NCBI RefSeq assembly: GCF_018918075.1
Contig: NZ_JAHLPW010000002.1
Coordinates: 62,001-126,000 of the forward strand
Reading direction: 5' to 3'
From: Virgibacillus sp. MSJ-26
GTDB taxonomy: Bacteria; Bacillota; Bacilli; Bacillales; Amphibacillaceae
DNA: 64,000 bases
Translations under genes and position numbers: made by a program
Shown: positions 55,919 through 64,000 of the stretch, one piece after another
Layout of the letters: the number at the start of each line of letters is the position of its first letter
Numbering within the stretch: the stretch's first letter is position 1
Notes under the pieces: model-generated
Told to the model about the DNA's origin: nothing
What the model saw: only the letters and a program-made list of their open reading frames with translations
Database searches by the model: none

Positions 55919-58900
55919 GTGTTAAAAGAACATTCCTATAATCGATTATTCATAATCTTAGTAGCCTTGAGTTTAGTTTTTCCAAGTATTTTATCACCTA
56001 TGAATGTTGCAAAGGCAAAGGAAATTGATGAACCACACTACACTTCTTCTGGTTCAGAAGATCCTAAATGGGGCGCTGAAAAGGCCTTTGATGGCCAGTA
56101 TAATCGATATAAAGATAAAGACTCGAGATGGGCAAGTGATGCATCTCTTGCTACGAAGGAGAATCCTAAGTGGTTACAGGTAGAATATCCTAAGGCGAAG
56201 ACGTTTGAAGGATTTAAAATTCATTGGGAAAGAGCGAATGTAAATGCATACTCAATCCAAGTATCTGATGATGGGGAAGATTTTGAGACAATCTATGAAT
56301 CCAATAAAAATAAACACCAGTGGATTGAAACGATAAAATTGGATGAAGCAATAAGTGCTAAAATTGTAAAATTAGTTATTACAGATTTTGATGAAAACGC
56401 TCCAACAGTGGATGAACAAGTTTCCTGGCCAACTGTTTCTGTTTATGAATTTGAAGTATTGGAAAGTGTTGATACTGTTGTAAAAGGAACAGAGAACATG
56501 GCTGAAGGAAAAACAGCTACAGCATCAAATGAAGAAGCAAATACAGACTTTGTAGCGGACAACACGGTAGACGGTGATTTTACCACGTATTGGGCTACAG
56601 ATGTCAGTGAAGAAATAGAAATAAGAACATTGGATATTGATTTACATGAATTAACAGAAGTGCAATCTATCATTATCAATTGGGAACGAGAAGAAAGCAA
56701 TATCAATGCATTTAATTTGACCTACTCCGAAGATGGAGAACAATATTTTCCATACTTTGAGCAAACAGAAAAATCCAATATCCAACGGCAAGTTTTAAAT
56801 TTAGAAAATGCAGTTAATGCTAGATATTTACGTCTTGATGTAACAGAATATGATGGCGGAGAAAATGATTGGCCGAATGTTGGGATTTATGAGATGGAAG
56901 TTTTTTCTGATGTAACCACAGAAGAAGTTGATGAAATAGACTCACTCTCACAACTATCAAAACTTACGATTGACGAAGAAAATGCCAAACTTGACCTCCC
57001 TAAGGCGAAATCAGGTGAACTATCTGTTGTTGGGAGTAATGGTCTCCCAGTTATAGACCTTGATGGTAATGTAACCAGCCCGTTAATTGATAAGGAAGTA
57101 AAAGTTACTTTGGAATTAATAAAGGATAATGGCAATGACGAAACAAAGGAATTCACCGTTCCGGTTAAAGGAGTATATTCTGACGAAGGTGTGAATGAAA
57201 AACCCGAAGTCATTCCTGCCCTACAAGAGTGGCATGGTTTAGAAGGTTCAATGACAATTGATGATTCTACTAGTTTAGTCGTTCAAAATTCACCTTTTGA
57301 AAAGGCGGCGAAGATATTTCAAAAGGATTTGGTAGACTCACAAAATATGAAGCTTCCAATTCAAGTGGCTGATTCCAATGCAATTATTTTCAAAGAGGAT
57401 GAAGAAGGCATATATGGTGAGGAGGGCTATAGTATTGAAATCAACAATGGAAATATCGAGATTGTAGCTGAGAAATATACCGGAGCGTTTTATGCGACAA
57501 GAACCTTACTTCAAATTTTAAAAACAAGTGATTCAAATGAAGTTAAAAATGGTCTTATTCGCGATTATCCAAAATACAAGGTCCGCGGATTTATGTTAGA
57601 TGTGGGACGTAAATTTACAGATTTAGATTATCTCTATGATTACATGAAAAATATGAGTTATTACAAAATGAATGATTTCCAAGTTCATTTAAATGACAAT
57701 GAGCTTGAAATGGATTTATTTGATTCCATTGAAGATGCTATAGAAAATGGTCATGCAGGATTTAGAATGGAGTCAGATATTGTTGGTGAAAATGGGGTGT
57801 CGTTAACATCTGAAGATGCTTATTATACTAAAGATGAATTCCATCAATTTATCTCTGATGCTTCAGATTATGGTATGGAAATCGTACCAGAATTCGATAC
57901 ACCAGGACATGCTCTTTCAATGGTTAAAGTTCGTCCAGACCTTTACTATAAAGGGGAAATTATTAATGGTAAACCACCAGAGGAAGCGGCAGCAATGCTT
58001 GATTTGTCACATGCGGATACCTTGCCATTTATCAAGTCAATTTATGATGAATATTTGGATGGTGAAAATCCAGTATTTCAAGATTCAACCATTCATATAG
58101 GTAGTGACGAATATTATGGTGGTGCAGAAGACTACCGGGCGTATGTTGACGACATGCTTAAGTTTATTCGGGATGAAAAGGATCGAACTGTCCGTCTTTG
58201 GGGAAGTCTCACGAATAAATCGGGAAAAACACCAATCACGTCAGAGGATGTCCAAATTCAGGTGTGGAATACAGGATGGGCAGAACCAATCCAAATGTTA
58301 AACGAGGGATTTGATATTATCAATATTGATGATGCTCAAGTTTATATGGTACCAAGGGCTGGTTATTATTATGATCGTTTGAATCCTGAACATTTATATA
58401 ATAATTATGAGCCAACCAAATTTTCAAATGGTGCAGTTGTTGACGAGTCAAACCCACAATTCCTTGGAGGAATGTTTGCACTATGGAATGACAAAGTAGG
58501 GAAACTTGAAAATGGAATTACACAGTATGATATGTTTGACCGTACGTTTGAAGCAATCCCGGCTATGGCTCAAAAAACTTGGGGAAGTAATGAGGATGTC
58601 TCCTATGAAGAATTTGCAAAAGCGGCTGAAAAAACAGGATATGCCCATAATACAAATCCGACATTTGATATTGAGACAGTTGATTCAACCGTTGTAGATT
58701 ATAAATTTACAAAGGGCAGTGGGGATCAAAGTGAGAATGGTTATGATGTAGAAGATCAAGTAGATGCAGATATTGTTGAAGGAGAAGGTCTTAAGTTACG
58801 TGGTGACGAAAGCTATGTAACAACAGGATTATCTGAACTTGGTCCTAACGCTACAATGGACGTTACGCTGACAATTGAAGATACGGAAGAAGTCCAAGTG

Positions 58901-59977
58901 ATTGCCGAAAAAAGTAATGATGCAACATATGCTGATCACTCCTATCGAGATTATGCAACCATTTATGCTGTAGATGAAGATGGTTATGTTGGATATGACT
59001 TTGGTAATCTATCGTATTCATATGATTACAAGTTAACACCTGGTGAAGAAACAACATTAACCTTTGTGACAGAACTAGAGAAAACAAGACTTTTTGTCGA
59101 TGGTGAAGAAGTCCCTTTATTAGAAGAAACGAGTATGCCATATAACACATTAGTGCTACCACTTGAACGTATCGGAAGTGCGACGGATTCATTGAACGGT
59201 GTTATTTCATCTTTCAATGTTACAAAAGGAAAATATGTGGATCCAACTATCATTGATCCAGGTACGATGAACATTTCAGCATCTAATGAAGAACTGGAGC
59301 AAGGTGATCAGTCAGTTGAAGGACCAATTGAACTCGCGTTTGATGGAAACTTAGATACCATTTGGCATTCTAAATGGAATGATAATTCACCATTTCCAAT
59401 TGAAGTGAATCTTGAGTTGGATGAAGAAACGGACTTAAGTAAGTTTGTTTATACACCAAGACAAAGTGGTAGCGATAACGGACATATTAAACAATATCGC
59501 TTAGAAGTAAGTATGGATGGAGATGACTATGAAGAAGTGGCTGTAGGAACATGGAAAGCTAATTCAAATCCGGAAACAATTGACCTAAAAGAAACAACAG
59601 CTAAGTATGTTAAGTTTATTGTTGAAGATGGGCAAAATGGTTTTGCAAGTGCTTCACAATTTTCGCTGCATAAAGCGTTGGATCCAGGATCTGAAGTTCC
59701 AGAACCAGTATCAGATATCTCTGACTTAAAAAGTCTAGTTGAGCGTTACGAAGAATCCGGTGATATTTCAAGCGATGAAGCCATACATGCATTGAATCTT
59801 CATTTAAAAGCATTGGCACAATTTGAAAAATCCGGAGATAACAAAAAAGTCGTGAAACATTTAGAAGGATTTAAGAACTTACTCGATTATCAAAAAGAAG
59901 AAGGACAAATTTCTGATGAGGCTTACGAAACTCTTATCGATGGTGCTGATATGTTGAGTGATGAATTAAGTAATTAA
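55919..59977 (+). CDS. Secreted GH20 enzyme, beta-hexosaminidase or lacto-N-biosidase
   Basis: The protein has 1352 residues from a GTG with a GGGGGAGG site. Parts: signal peptide about 1-33, two F5/8-type (CBM32-like) domains about 39-333, an Ig-like linker about 340-425, GH20b domain about 430-555, GH20 barrel about 560-920 with D730-E731 in TIHIGSDEYYGG, a laminin-G-like domain about 930-1110, CBM32-like 1115-1265, and a FIMAH-like module 1268-1352. The stretch IQVWNTGWAEPIQMLNEGFDIINIDD and the domain order recall GH20 lacto-N-biosidases, which release Gal-beta1,3-GlcNAc, another GH112 substrate. A plain exo-hexosaminidase remains possible. Confidence 0.88.
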   Translation: MLKEHSYNRLFIILVALSLVFPSILSPMNVAKAKEIDEPHYTSSGSEDPKWGAEKAFDGQYNRYKDKDSRWASDASLATKENPKWLQVEYPKAKTFEGFKIHWERANVNAYSIQVSDDGEDFETIYESNKNKHQWIETIKLDEAISAKIVKLVITDFDENAPTVDEQVSWPTVSVYEFEVLESVDTVVKGTENMAEGKTATASNEEANTDFVADNTVDGDFTTYWATDVSEEIEIRTLDIDLHELTEVQSIIINWEREESNINAFNLTYSEDGEQYFPYFEQTEKSNIQRQVLNLENAVNARYLRLDVTEYDGGENDWPNVGIYEMEVFSDVTTEEVDEIDSLSQLSKLTIDEENAKLDLPKAKSGELSVVGSNGLPVIDLDGNVTSPLIDKEVKVTLELIKDNGNDETKEFTVPVKGVYSDEGVNEKPEVIPALQEWHGLEGSMTIDDSTSLVVQNSPFEKAAKIFQKDLVDSQNMKLPIQVADSNAIIFKEDEEGIYGEEGYSIEINNGNIEIVAEKYTGAFYATRTLLQILKTSDSNEVKNGLIRDYPKYKVRGFMLDVGRKFTDLDYLYDYMKNMSYYKMNDFQVHLNDNELEMDLFDSIEDAIENGHAGFRMESDIVGENGVSLTSEDAYYTKDEFHQFISDASDYGMEIVPEFDTPGHALSMVKVRPDLYYKGEIINGKPPEEAAAMLDLSHADTLPFIKSIYDEYLDGENPVFQDSTIHIGSDEYYGGAEDYRAYVDDMLKFIRDEKDRTVRLWGSLTNKSGKTPITSEDVQIQVWNTGWAEPIQMLNEGFDIINIDDAQVYMVPRAGYYYDRLNPEHLYNNYEPTKFSNGAVVDESNPQFLGGMFALWNDKVGKLENGITQYDMFDRTFEAIPAMAQKTWGSNEDVSYEEFAKAAEKTGYAHNTNPTFDIETVDSTVVDYKFTKGSGDQSENGYDVEDQVDADIVEGEGLKLRGDESYVTTGLSELGPNATMDVTLTIEDTEEVQVIAEKSNDATYADHSYRDYATIYAVDEDGYVGYDFGNLSYSYDYKLTPGEETTLTFVTELEKTRLFVDGEEVPLLEETSMPYNTLVLPLERIGSATDSLNGVISSFNVTKGKYVDPTIIDPGTMNISASNEELEQGDQSVEGPIELAFDGNLDTIWHSKWNDNSPFPIEVNLELDEETDLSKFVYTPRQSGSDNGHIKQYRLEVSMDGDDYEEVAVGTWKANSNPETIDLKETTAKYVKFIVEDGQNGFASASQFSLHKALDPGSEVPEPVSDISDLKSLVERYEESGDISSDEAIHALNLHLKALAQFEKSGDNKKVVKHLEGFKNLLDYQKEEGQISDEAYETLIDGADMLSDELSN
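59738..59967 (+). repeat. FIMAH-module DNA repeat, GH20 copy
   Basis: This is the second copy of the 230-bp segment at 55454-55683, encoding the same amino acids. The homologous ends of the GH101 and GH31 genes are clearly diverged in both DNA and protein. Confidence 0.93.
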
Positions 59978-60005
59978 TCCATTCATTTAAGGGATTAATC
60001 TATGA

Positions 60006-60050
60006 ATTAGGATAATCATTGGTATCCAATGATTATCCTAATATTTTTTT
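60006..60050 (+). terminator. Terminator after GH20 gene
   Basis: ATTAGGATAATCATTGG and CCAATGATTATCCTAAT form a perfect 17-bp stem with a TAT loop, followed by ATTTTTTT. It ends the GH101-GH84-GH20 run. Confidence 0.9.
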
Positions 60051-60182
60051 AAGGTGGATTACATTATTTTGTTAATTGGTGATCCTGGAGGAATTTTGAT
60101 GTATTCATAACTCGTAAGATTAAACCAAATCAAAGCAAAATAGTAACAAAATGCTTGCAATGCCTTCGCTTAATCAAGTTTC

Positions 60183-60770
60183 TCAATATTTATGATCATT
60201 TTCATTAAATATTTCATTCAAATGTAATGTTAATTCTGGCAAAATTTGAACGGAAACAGTGTCTTCCTCTGTAAATACACCTTGAAATCCATACTGTGTG
60301 CCATCTAAATAGTGTACTTCGACCGCTTGATTGATAGGATCGACAAGCCAGTACTCCTGAACGCCTGCTTTTTCATAAAGTTTATATTTATCCCAACGGT
60401 CTATCTTAATAAAGGATGGCGAAAGAACTTCAATAATCAAATCTGGGGATCCGCTACATCCTTGATCATCAAGTTTATCTTTATCACATACAACAGTTAA
60501 ATCAGGCTGAACGACATTGGTTATATTATCATTACTTTTATTTTCTGCAAAAAGTCGTACATCAAAAGGCGCAAAATAGACTTCACATTCGGCATCTTCC
60601 AGGAAGGAAGAGAAAGCTTTGAATAATTCCCCAAGTATTTGTTGGTGTTGACGTGAAGGAGCCGGTGACATGTTGAATATTTCTCCATCAATCAGTTCAA
60701 CTCTTTCTCCTTCATCCCAAGTCAGGTAATCTACATAAGAATATTTTCTTTCTTCATTTGGAATGGTCAT
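60183..60770 (-). CDS. Uma2-family (DUF820) restriction-endonuclease-fold protein
   Basis: This is a 195-residue protein of the PD-(D/E)xK fold. Landmarks are ERVELIDGEIFNMSPAPSRQHQQILGEL, VVQPDLTVVCDKDKL and DLIIEVLSPSFIKIDRWDKYKLYEKAGVQEYWLVDP, where D, E and K of the nuclease core are intact. Members are often lone or near mobile DNA, and their role is largely unknown. It lies between the glycan enzymes and the gluconate operon without a partner. Confidence 0.88.
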   Translation of the reverse strand: MTIPNEERKYSYVDYLTWDEGERVELIDGEIFNMSPAPSRQHQQILGELFKAFSSFLEDAECEVYFAPFDVRLFAENKSNDNITNVVQPDLTVVCDKDKLDDQGCSGSPDLIIEVLSPSFIKIDRWDKYKLYEKAGVQEYWLVDPINQAVEVHYLDGTQYGFQGVFTEEDTVSVQILPELTLHLNEIFNENDHKY

Positions 60771-61259
60771 TTAATCATTCCTTTCCGTATATGCTTACAC
60801 TTATATTACCATACCCTCGGGAGCGATGCATAATGTGTTTTAGTGATGAGAGTGGTTCATCATTTTGCTGTCTTTTCAAGTTATATTTATTTCAAAGTTT
60901 AAAGCAGAAAATCCATATTTTACTTTTGTCGAACAAATTAAAAGATGCGAGCGAATTAGACTTCAATATTGAAAATGTTTTGCTATCTTTTTATCGAATA
61001 TAAGGTGAAATCGTGTATTTTCTATTACAAAATTTGCTCTTTAGATTTAATTCGTCGAGGCAAAAATTAAATGAAAAAAGCTTAAAAACTTTAAACAGTT
61101 TTTTTAGGAGACGATAACAATAAACCTTTTGGAAGTGCCACGCCACGTGCTTTTTAGTGAATGTTAAGCTTTTATGGAAGAGTTATTTCATTTAAGCCCC
61201 ACCGTTTAACCTTTATCAATACACATTTTTTCACCAATTATTACCATGAATGAATACGC
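60771..61259. other. Gap without recognised genes
   Basis: This is about 490 bp of AT-rich sequence between divergent genes. Short frames on both strands lack ribosome sites and family resemblance. Nothing else was recognised here. Confidence 0.5.
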
Positions 61260-61306
61260 TTGCACTATAAAATAATTCGTAGTAAACTATACTTGTATAC
61301 AAGTTA
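61260..61306 (+). promoter_or_regulatory. gnt promoter with GntR operator
   Basis: TTGCAC (61260-61265), 17 bp and TAAACT (61283-61288) are followed at once by ATACTTGTATACAAGTTA (61289-61306). This matches the B. subtilis GntR operator ATACTTGTATACAAGTAT at 16 of 18 positions and covers the expected transcription start, so gluconate-relieved repression is likely. Confidence 0.8.
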
Positions 61307-61355
61307 ACAAGTATCCAACTGCTTAATAAGTTAGTTCAGGAGATGATAAATATAT

Positions 61356-62075
61356 ATGAAAAAGTTTTATCCGGATAAAGGATTGTCGTCGTCTATTTCA
61401 AAGGGAGAAATGGTAGTTACTGAATTAAGAATGAGGATTATTTCTCAAGATATACCAAAAGAAAGCGTTTTATCGGAAAATCAGCTGGCGAATGAATATC
61501 AAGTCAGTCGTTCTCCGGTAAGAGAGGCATTGAGGATACTGGATAAGGAGAGGCTTATCCGTCTGGAAAGAATGGGGGCAATGGTTATTGGCCTGTCTGA
61601 ACAAGATATTGAGGAAATTTATGATATACGTCTTATGATTGAAACTTTTGTTACCAAACGTCTGATTAAATCAGACAACGATGGCCTGCTTAATGATTTA
61701 AGAAAAACCTTGGAAATGATGAAAATAGCTATTAAATATGGCGATGTTGATGAGTTTTCACTAAAAGATATTGAATTTCATGAATTAATCATTCAGTCGA
61801 TTAATCATCAACAAATCTTGATGGTCTGGAATCAATTAAAACCAGTTATGGAGTGCCTCATTCTATTATCCATGCGTTATAGAAGTCAAGTTAATTATCA
61901 GGATTTTGATCGGATACTCGCCAATCATGGTTTAATCATTGAAGCTTTGGCGAATAAGGATAACAAATTGATTAAAAAAGCATTTTTCAATAATTTCGAT
62001 GATGTACAAAATCGTGTAGAGGACTTGTGGACGAATTCGGAAATGATGAAGAAAGCGAGGAATTATCATGGATAG
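61356..62075 (+). CDS. gntR: Gluconate operon repressor, GntR/FCD family
   Basis: This 239-residue protein has the N-terminal winged helix (SENQLANEYQVSRSPVREALRILDKERLI, about 40-75) and an FCD effector domain (DIYDIRLMIETFV onward). Length and order match B. subtilis GntR, which binds gluconate. It overlaps gntK by 8 bp. AGGAG stands before the ATG. The canonical GntR operator upstream supports the name. Confidence 0.9.
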   Translation: MKKFYPDKGLSSSISKGEMVVTELRMRIISQDIPKESVLSENQLANEYQVSRSPVREALRILDKERLIRLERMGAMVIGLSEQDIEEIYDIRLMIETFVTKRLIKSDNDGLLNDLRKTLEMMKIAIKYGDVDEFSLKDIEFHELIIQSINHQQILMVWNQLKPVMECLILLSMRYRSQVNYQDFDRILANHGLIIEALANKDNKLIKKAFFNNFDDVQNRVEDLWTNSEMMKKARNYHG

Positions 62076-63618
62076 AAATAAGTATATGCTTGGGGTTGAT
62101 ATTGGAACAACAAGTACGAAGGCCGTGTTATTTCGAGAGACAGGGGAGATCATTGCTCAGGAAAATAATGGCTATGATCTTTATACGCCTGATATTTCGA
62201 CGGCGGAGCAGGATCCGGAAGAAATATTCCAGGCAGTTATTTTGTCAATTGGAAATGTTATGAGGCAATCACAAATAAAACCTGAAAAATTATCATTCAT
62301 CTCTTTCAGCAGTGCAATGCATAGCTTGATTGCAATCGATGAAAACGGTGAACCGCTTACCCCTTGCATCACTTGGGCGGATAATAGAAGTGCTAATTGG
62401 GCTCAGAAAATAAAAGACGAACATCATGGGCATGACATTTACTTGAAAACGGGAACGCCGATTCATCCCATGTCCCCACTTAGCAAAATTACGTGGATTG
62501 AACATGATGAAAAAGAGATAGCCAAGCAGACTAAAAAGTATATTGGTATTAAAGAATACATTTTTAATAAGTTTTTTGCTGAGTATGTTGTTGATTATTC
62601 GATCGCATCTGCTACTGGAATGATGAACTTGAAGTCGCTGTCATGGGAGGAAAGCGCTCTTAAGGTTGCTGGAATTGATGACTCTAAATTATCACGGCTC
62701 GTTTCAACCGAAGAAATCTTTACCGGGTGTAACTCTGTTCTGGCAGAAGAAATGGGAATTCTTGATACAACGCACTTTGTTATCGGTGCCAGTGATGGTG
62801 TACTTTCAAATATCGGAGTTGATGCGATTCAAAAAGGGGAAGTTGCCGTAACGATTGGGACGAGTGGGGCTATTCGAACGGTTATTTCCGAACCAAAAAC
62901 AGATAGCAAAGGACGTATTTTTTGTTATGCCTTGACGGAAGATCATTGGGTGATTGGCGGCCCAGTAAACAATGGTGGCATGGTGTTGCGCTGGATACGT
63001 GATGAGCTTGCAGCTAGTGAGGTGGAAACAGCTAACCGGTTGGGGATTGATGCTTATGATGTATTAACCCGTATCGCTGACGGAGTTGTCCCCGGTGCCA
63101 ACGGTCTTTTATTCCACCCATTTCTGGCTGGGGAACGGGCGCCATTATGGAGTTCTGATGTTAGAGGGTCATTCATTGGCCTGACTTTGAATCATAAAAA
63201 AGAGCATATGATCCGTGCTGCATTGGAAGGGGTTATTTTTAATCTTTATACTGTGTTCTTAGCTTTAACTGAGGTTATGGGTACAGAGGTTACCTCTATC
63301 AAAGCCACAGGGGGATTTTCACGGTCTGAGGTTTGGCGCCAAATGATGGCTGATATATTTGACCATGAAGTCATCATTCCGGAAAGTTATGAATCATCAT
63401 GTTTGGGTGCGTGTTTATTAGGATTATATGCCGAAAGGAAAATAGATTCGTTTGAAGTTGTCAAGGACCTGATTGGTTCGACTTTTACACACACGCCGAA
63501 TCCTGCTAACGAAGTTGCTTATAGGCAGTTAATTCCAATCTTCATCAACATATCGAGAGTGCTCAGTGAGGAATATAAGAAGATTTCACATTACCAAAAT
63601 AATGTACACGACAAGTAA
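62068..63618 (+). CDS. gntK: Gluconokinase, FGGY family
   Basis: This 516-residue FGGY kinase starts YMLGVDIGTTSTKAVLF, the N-terminal phosphate-binding motif. CITWADNRSANWAQ and MSPLSKITWI mark the substrate part, TIGTSGAIRTV the second phosphate loop, and ATGGFSRSEVWRQMMADIFDHEV the C-terminal signature. The gntR-gntK-gntP order identifies gluconate as substrate, giving 6-phosphogluconate. Its start overlaps the gntR stop, so the two are translationally coupled. Confidence 0.93.
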   Translation: MDRNKYMLGVDIGTTSTKAVLFRETGEIIAQENNGYDLYTPDISTAEQDPEEIFQAVILSIGNVMRQSQIKPEKLSFISFSSAMHSLIAIDENGEPLTPCITWADNRSANWAQKIKDEHHGHDIYLKTGTPIHPMSPLSKITWIEHDEKEIAKQTKKYIGIKEYIFNKFFAEYVVDYSIASATGMMNLKSLSWEESALKVAGIDDSKLSRLVSTEEIFTGCNSVLAEEMGILDTTHFVIGASDGVLSNIGVDAIQKGEVAVTIGTSGAIRTVISEPKTDSKGRIFCYALTEDHWVIGGPVNNGGMVLRWIRDELAASEVETANRLGIDAYDVLTRIADGVVPGANGLLFHPFLAGERAPLWSSDVRGSFIGLTLNHKKEHMIRAALEGVIFNLYTVFLALTEVMGTEVTSIKATGGFSRSEVWRQMMADIFDHEVIIPESYESSCLGACLLGLYAERKIDSFEVVKDLIGSTFTHTPNPANEVAYRQLIPIFINISRVLSEEYKKISHYQNNVHDK

Positions 63619-63647
63619 GTTAAAAAAATCTTGAAGGAGTGGATGAT

Positions 63648-64000
63648 ATGTCTTTGGCCGGTAATATGTTTCCCTTGCTCATCGTCGCCTTAGGTGTTCT
63701 TGTATTACTTATTTTAATTATGAAATTGAATTTGAACACGTTTATTTCTTTAGTGGTAGTTTCATTTTTAGTTGCCCTTGCTTTAGGGATGCCGCTTGGT
63801 GAAATCGTTTCTTCAATAGAAGAGGGGATGGGCGGCACACTTGGAAGCATCGCATTAATCTTTGGTTTTGGAGCTATTCTTGGAAAGCTTGTCTCAGATG
63901 CGGGTGGTGCACAGCGGATTGCCATGACGTTAATCAATCGATTTGGTGAAAAACATATTCAATGGGCGGTCGTGATCGCTTCATTTATCATCGGTATTGC
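63648..64000 (+). CDS. gntP: Gluconate permease, 3' end cut by window edge
   Basis: The first 117 codons are present and the frame runs open to the window end. The protein starts [25 protein letters not shown], a membrane segment, followed by [22 protein letters not shown] and the GntP-family [36 protein letters not shown] stands 6-13 nt before the ATG. It is the third gene of gntRKP, importing gluconate by proton symport. Confidence 0.92.
   Translation, partial: MSLAGNMFPLLIVALGVLVLLILIMKLNLNTFISLVVVSFLVALALGMPLGEIVSSIEEGMGGTLGSIALIFGFGAILGKLVSDAGGAQRIAMTLINRFGEKHIQWAVVIASFIIGI

Noticed and set aside
60758..61003. 81-residue plus-strand frame in the gap before gntR
   Set aside because: No ribosome site and no recognisable family. 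It overlaps the start of the Uma2 gene on the other strand.
61467..61480. cre-like GAAAGCGTTTTATC inside gntR
   Set aside because: It lies within the coding region, with poor symmetry in the outer positions. Chance is more likely.

Overview
The window is low-GC Bacillota DNA. Promoters are of the sigma-A type, ribosome binding sites are strong AGGAGG-type sequences with frequent GTG/TTG starts, terminators are intrinsic, and CcpA-type cre boxes recur. The gal and gan gene orders, TasA/CalY-like protein, gntRKP start and protein style point to Bacillaceae, perhaps a halo- or alkaliphilic genus such as Gracilibacillus or Amphibacillus. The genus is a guess. No rRNA, tRNA, phage, IS element or CRISPR array was seen.

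Layout. (1) 1-4192, minus strand: galK-galE-galT-galM, the Leloir pathway. (2) 4674-12744, plus strand: ganS-ganP-ganQ-ganA-ganB for beta-1,4-galactan (binding protein, two permeases, GH42 beta-galactosidase, GH53 galactanase with an LPXTA wall anchor). (3) 12966-20865: a divergent AraC regulator, then an ABC importer, a tiny membrane protein, a ROK sugar kinase and a GH112 galacto-N-biose/lacto-N-biose-type phosphorylase. (4) 21288-28954: a secreted multidomain GH31 enzyme (probably an alpha-N-acetylgalactosaminidase), a GntR/UTRA regulator, and a sulfatase with its own formylglycine-generating enzyme. (5) 29456-33648: an orphan peptide-binding lipoprotein, a Gfo/Idh/MocA oxidoreductase and a LacI regulator. 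(6) 34050-38817: a mannose-family PTS of the GalNAc type, a second GntR/UTRA regulator and the AgaS isomerase. (7) 38898-46103: a HAD phosphatase, a LacR-like DeoR regulator, LacA-LacB, a galactitol-type PTS, a class II tagatose-bisphosphate aldolase and tagatose-6-phosphate kinase. (8) 46509-59977: secreted GH101 endo-alpha-N-acetylgalactosaminidase, a TasA/CalY-like protein, GH84 and GH20 enzymes. (9) 60183-64000: a Uma2-like nuclease and the start of a gluconate operon (gntR-gntK-gntP).

How it works together (inference from families and context): regions 3-8 look like a Gram-positive mucin-type O-glycan utilisation locus. GH101 would release the core-1 disaccharide Gal-beta1,3-GalNAc, and GH20, GH84 and GH31 would trim other GlcNAc/GalNAc linkages. 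The ABC importer would take up the disaccharide and GH112 would split it to galactose-1-phosphate, which enters the Leloir pathway of region 1, plus HexNAc for the ROK kinase. Free GalNAc and galactose would enter through the two PTS systems and converge on tagatose-6-phosphate, then triose phosphates. A GalNAc-6-phosphate deacetylase, a sortase and a SipW-type peptidase are not in the window.

The strongest new signal is an ungapped 49-bp promoter module, 42 of 49 identical, shared only by the disaccharide importer (13875-13923) and the distant GH101 gene (46322-46370). It suggests that the AraC regulator controls both the releasing enzyme and the importer. Other notable items are a twin 20-bp operator in the GalNAc region, a 44-bp perfect palindrome before the GH84 gene, a C-terminal helical module shared by all four large secreted enzymes and nearly identical in DNA between two of them, a dockerin-like plus cohesin-like pair in the GH31 protein, and two copies of a Bacillaceae-type intergenic repeat.
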